Shown: one piece after another, positions 59,271 through 64,000 of the stretch
Layout: every line of letters starts with the position of its first letter
How positions within the stretch are numbered: the first letter of the stretch is position 1
NCBI RefSeq assembly: GCF_002245495.1
Contig: NZ_NQJF01000009.1
Span: forward strand, 143,021-207,020
From: Oceanimonas baumannii
GTDB taxonomy: Bacteria > Pseudomonadota > Gammaproteobacteria > Enterobacterales > Aeromonadaceae
DNA: 64,000 nucleotides
Direction of reading: 5' to 3'
The notes under the pieces: model-generated
Told to the model about the DNA's origin: nothing
Databases searched by the model: none
Seen by the model: the letters and a program-made list of their open reading frames with translations, nothing else
Program-made: the position numbers and the translations under genes

Positions 59271-60170
59271 TTATGGCTGGGGTTGGTTGAATACCCCGGA
59301 TGACAGATAACGGTCGCCCCGGTCACAGATAATGGCCACGATAACGGCGTTATCCACCTGCTCGGCCAGCTTGAGTGCACCGGCTACGGCACCGCCGGAG
59401 CTGACACCACAGAAAATTCCTTCTTCCTGCGCCAGACGCAGCATAGTCTCTACCGCTTCCTCTTCACTGATATCCAGCACTGCATCTACCCGGCTCTTTT
59501 CAAAGATGCCCGGCAGGTAGGCCTCGGGCCAGCGGCGGATGCCCGGAATATGGCTGCCTTCACAAGGCTGCAGGCCCACGATCTGCACGGTCGGGTCCTG
59601 TTCCTTGAGATACCGTGAAACACCCATAATGGTGCCTGTAGTGCCCATGCTCGAAACAAAATGGGTAATACGACCTTCGGTCTGCTGCCAGATTTCCGGA
59701 CCGGTAGAAAGCTGATGGGCTTCAGGGTTATCCGGGTTGTTGAATTGATCGAGGATAACACCCTTGCCTTCGGCAGCCATTTTGTCCGCCAGATCCCGGG
59801 CACCTTCCATCCCTTCCGTCTTGCTGACCAGGATCAGTTCGGCACCGTAGGCTCGCATTGACGCCTTCCGCTCCTCGGTGGAATTGTCTGGCATGATCAG
59901 TACCATTTTATAGCCCTTGATGGCGGCAGCCATGGCGAGAGCGATACCGGTATTCCCGCTGGTAGCCTCGATCAGGGTATCACCCGGCCGAATGGTACCG
60001 CGCAGCTCTGCCTGACGAATCATGTTCAGAGCGGGCCTGTCCTTCACCGAGCCGGCGGGGTTATTTCCTTCCAGCTTGACCAGCACCTGACTATTGGTGT
60101 GACCGGCCATGCGCTGCAGCCGTACCAGCGGCGTATTGCCGACAAAATCCTCTATGGTCGGAAATGACAT
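59271..60170 (-). CDS. cysM: Cysteine synthase B (O-acetylserine sulfhydrylase)
   Basis: 299 residues from ATG 60170 with AAGGA upstream. PLP-dependent; the Schiff-base lysine is in NPAGSVKDRPA (about residue 41), the phosphate loop in SMGTTGTIMGV and the substrate loop in TSGNTGIALAMAA. GNNPAGSVKDRPALNM marks CysM over CysK; CysM can use thiosulfate, which fits the CysP-type importer alongside. It is convergent with cysPTWA. Confidence 0.94.
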   Translation of the reverse strand: MSFPTIEDFVGNTPLVRLQRMAGHTNSQVLVKLEGNNPAGSVKDRPALNMIRQAELRGTIRPGDTLIEATSGNTGIALAMAAAIKGYKMVLIMPDNSTEERKASMRAYGAELILVSKTEGMEGARDLADKMAAEGKGVILDQFNNPDNPEAHQLSTGPEIWQQTEGRITHFVSSMGTTGTIMGVSRYLKEQDPTVQIVGLQPCEGSHIPGIRRWPEAYLPGIFEKSRVDAVLDISEEEAVETMLRLAQEEGIFCGVSSGGAVAGALKLAEQVDNAVIVAIICDRGDRYLSSGVFNQPQP

Positions 60171-60235
60171 TATGAATCCTTGCATGCGTAAAAATCGGCA
60201 TCAGTTTACCCGATGCCAGCAGCAGCCTCGACCGC

Positions 60236-60853
60236 TTATTGCTGGGTCAGGGCCAGGCGTGCGCCCAGGGCAATCATCAGCCCGCCAGAGATCCGGCCCA
60301 GATAAACGGAAAACCGCTCCCGACCTGCCAGGCTGCGCTGCAGCCGCTGACCCAACAACCCGTAACAACCGTTACACAAGGTCGCGGTAAGCGTGAACAC
60401 CAGGCCCAGCTGCAGTAATTGCCAGGGCACAGGGCCACCTTCGGCGGTAACAAACTGGGGCAGAAACGCGAGGAAAAACAGCGCTACTTTTGGATTGAGC
60501 AGGCCCACGGCAAGTCCCTGGCGGAAAACCTGCCAGCCACTCTGCTCAGTGGCTGCAACGGGAAGTGCCAGCCGGCTGGCACTACGCAGGCTGTTCCATC
60601 CCAGATAAAGCAGATAAGCCGCACCGGCATATTTGATCAGGGTAAAGGCCGTGGCCGACTGCAGCACCAGCGCCGACAAGCCAACGACAGCCAGCAGGGT
60701 ATGTCCAAGGTAAGAGATCCCCAGCCCGAGTGCCGCCAGCATCCCCGCACGACGATGTCCGCCCAGGGCCTGGGAAAGAATAAAAAAGATATCCGGCCCG
60801 GGGGTCAGATTCAGCGCAAGACAGGCGGGAATAAACAGTAACCAGACTTCCAT
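60236..60853 (-). CDS. LysE/RhtB family amino-acid exporter
   Basis: 205 residues from ATG 60853 (GGAG six bases upstream). Six hydrophobic helices and the LysE signature LTPGPDIFFILSQALGGHRRAG near the N-terminus, plus LNPKVALFFLAFLPQFV mid-protein. Family members export homoserine, threonine, leucine or related amino acids; the substrate here is not readable. It lies 65 bases upstream of cysM in the same direction, so co-transcription is possible. Confidence 0.88.
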   Translation of the reverse strand: MEVWLLFIPACLALNLTPGPDIFFILSQALGGHRRAGMLAALGLGISYLGHTLLAVVGLSALVLQSATAFTLIKYAGAAYLLYLGWNSLRSASRLALPVAATEQSGWQVFRQGLAVGLLNPKVALFFLAFLPQFVTAEGGPVPWQLLQLGLVFTLTATLCNGCYGLLGQRLQRSLAGRERFSVYLGRISGGLMIALGARLALTQQ

Positions 60854-60960
60854 CACATACTCCGGGTGCGTTTGTCGGCAGTCAACACAAAAGACGATAC
60901 AGGCTGATAATATGCTTTAAATATTGTTTTGGTGCCACCTATCCTGTTTGAGGAAACGCT

Positions 60961-63624
60961 ATGCCCCAGCAAGGACTCGATGCTCTGTTCAGGCCCGCCA
61001 GTATTGCCGTCATTGGTGCGTCGCACCGGGACAACGGTGCCGGCAAACTGGTAATGAAAAACCTGCTGGCCGGCAACTTCAGCGGCCCGGTCATGCCGGT
61101 AAACCCCAAATATGAAGCAGTGGCCGGCGTCATGGCCTACCCGGACATCAACAGCCTGCCCCGCATTCCGGATCTGGCCATTATCTGTACCCCGGCCAAT
61201 AAAAACGCGCACATTATCGAGCAACTGGGCCAGAAGGGCTGTAAAGCCGCCATTATTCTTGCTGCCGGCACCAGCAACAGCCAGCTTGAGCAAATGAAAG
61301 CAAGTGCCCGGAAGCACCGTATGCGCTTACTGGGGCCCAACAGCATGGGGGTAATACTCCCCCACCTGGGACTCAATGTGAGCTTTGCCCCCTTCCCGGC
61401 CAAACCGGGCCGGATTGCCTTTGTATCGCAATCATCCGCCGTGTGCGCCACCATTCTCGACTGGGCCCGGCATAACGATATCGGTTTTTCCCATTTCATC
61501 TCTCTGGGGGACGCCTGCGATATCAACTTTGCCCAGCTTCTCGACTATTTATCTCGTGACAGGCACACCAGCGCGATTCTGCTGTACATGGATGCCGTGC
61601 AGGATGCACGGGCCTTTATGTCGGCAGCCCGGGCCGCCTCCCGCAACAAGGCCGTACTGGTCGTCAAGAGTGGTAAAACCCGGATTGGCGCACAACTGGG
61701 GCATATTCATACCGGCGGTCATGTGGGCATGGATGCCGCCTATGATGCCGCCATTCGCCGGGCCGGCATGCTACGGGTGCGCGACACCCACGATTTGTTT
61801 GCGGCAGTGGAAACCCTTAATCACTCTCACACGCTGCGCGGAGAACGGCTGGTCATTCTCACCAATGGTGGTGGCCCGGCCATTAACGCTATCGACACTC
61901 TGCTGGCACGGGGTGGCAAACTGGCCAGCCTTACCGAGACGACCAGTTCAGCACTGGACCGGGTGTTACCACCGGCCTGGTCCCGGACCAACCCTATCGA
62001 TATTGTCGGAGATGCGCCGGTAGAGCGTTATGTGGCAAGTCTGAGGGCATTGCTCGACAGTGATGACTTTGATGCCATTCTGATTATGCATGCGCCATCA
62101 GCGGCAGTGAACAGTACACGGGTAGCCAAAGAACTTATCGAGGTACTCCGCACCCATCCCCGGGCCAAACGCTTTAATATCCTGACCAACTGGTCCGGTG
62201 AAACCAGTGCCTTTGAAGCCCGCCGCTGTTTTACCGAGGCTGGCATTCCCACCTACCGCACCCCGGAAAGCGCCGCCGGTGCCTTTATGCATATGGTGGA
62301 ATATCGCCGTAACCAGAAACAATTGATGGAAACACCCGAGTCCATATCAGATATGCCCAGTGACGGCGAAACAGTGCGCGAACTGATCGGCCAGGCTTTT
62401 GAAGAAGGGCTGCACCGGCTCGATACCCACGAAGTCAGCCGGCTGATGGCTGCTTATGGCATTCAGGTGCTGCCCACCTGGATCGCTACCGATGGCACCG
62501 AAGCCGCTCATATCGCCGAGCAGATCGGTTATCCGGTCGCGATCAAGCTGCGCTCACCTGATATCGTGCATAAATCGGAAGTCTCCGGGGTAGTACTCAA
62601 TCTGCGCTCGGCGGCAGAAGTGGCACAGGCCGCCGATGCACTGGTGGACAGGGTAAAACAGGCTTATCCGAGTGCACGGGTTCACGGCCTGATGGTACAG
62701 CGCATGGCCCGCCGGGCCGGCTCTCAGGAACTGCACATAGCGGTACGCTCGGATCCGGTGTTTGGCCCGGTCATTCTGCTGGGAGACGGAGGTGTGGATC
62801 TGGAAGGGGAAGAGCAGGCGGCGGTGGCCTTGCCCCCCCTCAACATGACCCTGGCCCGATACCTGGTGATCCATGCCCTTAAGAGCGGCAAGGTGCGGGC
62901 CAACCGCTCTCAGCATCCCATGGACATGATGGCAGTCTGCCAGGTACTGACCCAGGTCTCACACCTGATTATCAACCATCCGGAAATTGTCAGTCTCGAT
63001 ATTCATCCGCTGCTGGCCACCGGCAGCGAGCTTATCGCGCTGGATGTCAGCCTGAAACTGGCCCCCTTTGAGGGAGACGGGCAAACCCGCCTGGCCATCC
63101 GTCCGTACCCCAGAGAATGGGAAGAACGGGCCCTGCTTAAAGACGGCACCCCTGTCACCCTGAGACCCATACTGCCCGAGGACGAACCTGCCCATAAGGA
63201 TTTTGTCAGTCATGTTACTGACGAGGATCGCTACAAGCGCTTCTTTGCCGATGTGGTGATCGGCCATGAAGAGCTGGCCCATATGACGCAAATCGACTAT
63301 GACCGGGAAATGGCGTTTGTGGCCGTTGCGGACAAAGGAAATATCCTGGGTGTGGTGCGGGCCGTGTCGGATCCCGACAACGATGACGCCGAGTTTGCAG
63401 TACTGGTACGTTCGGATCTCAAGGGTGTAGGACTGGGTCGTATGCTGATGGAAAAGATCATTCGCTACGGGCAGCAACGCGGTCTCAACAGCCTGAGTGG
63501 CATCACCATGCCATCAAACCGGGGCATGATCACCCTGGCCCGCAAGCTGGGGTTCAAAACAAAAACGCAACTGGAAGACGGTATCGTCGAGCTCAAGCTG
63601 CTGCTGGAGCATGAGCCGCAATAA
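60961..63624 (+). CDS. patZ: Protein lysine acetyltransferase (PatZ/Pka/YfiQ type)
   Basis: 887 residues, matching E. coli PatZ (886). Domains: CoA-binding and ligase-like region (about 1-480; RPASIAVIGASHRDNGAGK, GPNSMGV, FVSQSSAVCATILDWA), ATP-grasp (about 490-700; YPVAIKLRSPDIVHKSEVSGV), and a C-terminal GNAT acetyltransferase (about 725-885; VRSDLKGVGLGRMLMEKII as the acetyl-CoA loop). In E. coli it acetylates acetyl-CoA synthetase and RNA-metabolism proteins such as RNase R. It is divergent from the LysE gene. GAGGAA precedes the ATG. Confidence 0.94.
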   Translation: MPQQGLDALFRPASIAVIGASHRDNGAGKLVMKNLLAGNFSGPVMPVNPKYEAVAGVMAYPDINSLPRIPDLAIICTPANKNAHIIEQLGQKGCKAAIILAAGTSNSQLEQMKASARKHRMRLLGPNSMGVILPHLGLNVSFAPFPAKPGRIAFVSQSSAVCATILDWARHNDIGFSHFISLGDACDINFAQLLDYLSRDRHTSAILLYMDAVQDARAFMSAARAASRNKAVLVVKSGKTRIGAQLGHIHTGGHVGMDAAYDAAIRRAGMLRVRDTHDLFAAVETLNHSHTLRGERLVILTNGGGPAINAIDTLLARGGKLASLTETTSSALDRVLPPAWSRTNPIDIVGDAPVERYVASLRALLDSDDFDAILIMHAPSAAVNSTRVAKELIEVLRTHPRAKRFNILTNWSGETSAFEARRCFTEAGIPTYRTPESAAGAFMHMVEYRRNQKQLMETPESISDMPSDGETVRELIGQAFEEGLHRLDTHEVSRLMAAYGIQVLPTWIATDGTEAAHIAEQIGYPVAIKLRSPDIVHKSEVSGVVLNLRSAAEVAQAADALVDRVKQAYPSARVHGLMVQRMARRAGSQELHIAVRSDPVFGPVILLGDGGVDLEGEEQAAVALPPLNMTLARYLVIHALKSGKVRANRSQHPMDMMAVCQVLTQVSHLIINHPEIVSLDIHPLLATGSELIALDVSLKLAPFEGDGQTRLAIRPYPREWEERALLKDGTPVTLRPILPEDEPAHKDFVSHVTDEDRYKRFFADVVIGHEELAHMTQIDYDREMAFVAVADKGNILGVVRAVSDPDNDDAEFAVLVRSDLKGVGLGRMLMEKIIRYGQQRGLNSLSGITMPSNRGMITLARKLGFKTKTQLEDGIVELKLLLEHEPQ

Positions 63625-63634
63625 AGAAACATTT

Positions 63635-63656
63635 GCCCCGTGAACACGGGGCCTTT
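63635..63656 (+). terminator. patZ terminator
   Basis: Perfect 8-bp stem GCCCCGTG/CACGGGGC with loop AA, followed by a T-rich stretch (CTTTAGTTTT), ten bases past the patZ stop. Confidence 0.8.
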
Positions 63657-63676
63657 AGTTTTGAAATGCCCATACG

Positions 63677-63710
63677 AAAAAAGCCCTTCACAGACGTGAA
63701 GGGCTTTTTA
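63677..63710 (-). terminator. rRNA operon terminator
   Basis: Stem AGCCCTTCAC/GTGAAGGGCT with loop AGAC, followed on the minus strand by six T. It lies immediately beyond the 5S gene and ends the rRNA operon; it may also serve as backup for patZ. Confidence 0.9.
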
Positions 63711-63716
63711 ATTGGG

Positions 63717-63834
63717 TGCCTGGCAGTGACCTACTTTCACATGGCAGCTGCCACACTATCATCGGCGCGGTTGCGTTTCACTACTGAGTTCGGCATGGAG
63801 TCAGGTGGTTCCACAACGCTATGGCCGCCAGGCA
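63717..63834 (-). rRNA. rrf: 5S ribosomal RNA
   Basis: About 118 bases on the minus strand starting TGCCTGGCGGCCATAGCG and ending CACTGCCAGGCA, with complementary ends and the conserved interior CCGAACTCAGTAGTGAAAC. Full-length gammaproteobacterial 5S. Exact ends may shift by one or two bases. Confidence 0.96.
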
Positions 63835-63915
63835 TAAATCGTAATTCGGAAAAAGCGGTTTCGATGAATAGAGTGTAGTCTCGACCTGCAAGGCCTCACA
63901 CTTCTTGGGTGTTGT

Positions 63916-64000
63916 ATGGTTAAGCCGCACGGGTAATTAGTACAGGTTAGCTGCACGCCTCACAGCGCTTCCACACCCTGCCTATCAACGTCCTGGTCTC
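63916..64000 (-). rRNA. rrl: 23S ribosomal RNA, 3' end (partial)
   Basis: The last roughly 85 bases of 23S read on the minus strand, ending GTGCGGCTTAACCATAC after CTGTACTAATTACCC. The gene continues past the right edge. The 23S-5S spacer (63835-63915) contains no tRNA. Confidence 0.93.

Noticed and set aside
63633..63878. 81-codon frame over the 5S rRNA
   Set aside because: It overlaps the 5S gene and the rRNA terminator and has no protein-like content.
63835..63915. tRNA in the 23S-5S spacer
   Set aside because: The 81 bases show no cloverleaf arms or TTCGAATC-type T-loop by eye.

Overview
The window reads as chromosomal DNA of a marine or brackish gammaproteobacterium, probably Aeromonadales (Oceanimonas, Oceanisphaera or Zobellella type). 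This is inferred from the GC-rich coding style, the close resemblance of housekeeping proteins (RNase II, PatZ, CysM, CysPTWA, ThiC) to enterobacterial and Aeromonas forms, and the mix of marine traits (trimethylamine monooxygenase) with aromatic catabolism. No database search was possible, so genus and all gene names rest on motif and sequence recognition.

Layout. 1-3.4 kb: a nickel/peptide-type ABC importer (binding protein, two permeases, start of an ATPase) behind a Fur-like box. 3.5-10.3 kb: glutathione peroxidase, a TerC/CBS membrane protein, a chemotaxis receptor and the 5-oxoprolinase genes pxpABC. 10.3-16.0 kb: a segment bounded by two arrays of the same REP-like repeat in opposite orientation; it holds trimethylamine monooxygenase, thiE, thiM, an HPP membrane protein divergent from a TetR regulator with two palindromic operators, and a double TM2 protein. 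16.0-22.5 kb: the thiamine operon thiC-thiDE-thiF-thiS-thiG-thiH on the minus strand under a TPP riboswitch. 22.6-27 kb: a gene-free palindrome-rich stretch, menA, a MenC-like protein that appears to lack most catalytic residues, and rnb. 27.0-30.3 kb: a more AT-rich cassette (XRE-cupin repressor, MHS transporter, ornithine cyclodeaminase-like enzyme) bounded by copies of one terminator-plus-hairpin repeat.

30.3-55.2 kb is a large aromatic-degradation cluster: pcaDFJI with the IclR regulator pcaR; catR; catBCA; benABCD with two benzoate transporters (benK, benE); a phenol-type outer-membrane protein; the sigma-54 activator dmpR; the multicomponent phenol hydroxylase dmpKLMNOP; and a second catBCA. 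Together these take phenol and benzoate through catechol, cis,cis-muconate and beta-ketoadipate to acetyl-CoA and succinyl-CoA. The two catBCA blocks form a 2,329-bp direct repeat with nine differences, all near the ends; the central 1.9 kb is identical, including spacers.

55.3-64.0 kb: the thiosulfate/sulfate importer cysPTWA, cysM, a LysE-family exporter, the protein acetyltransferase patZ, then the end of an rRNA operon (5S and the 3' end of 23S, minus strand).

I found no CRISPR array, transposase, integrase or phage gene, and saw no tRNA by eye. The observations most worth checking are the homogenised catBCA duplication, the degenerate MenC-like protein, the self-contained 27-30 kb cassette with its near-ideal operator, and the inverted repeat arrays around 10.3-16.0 kb.
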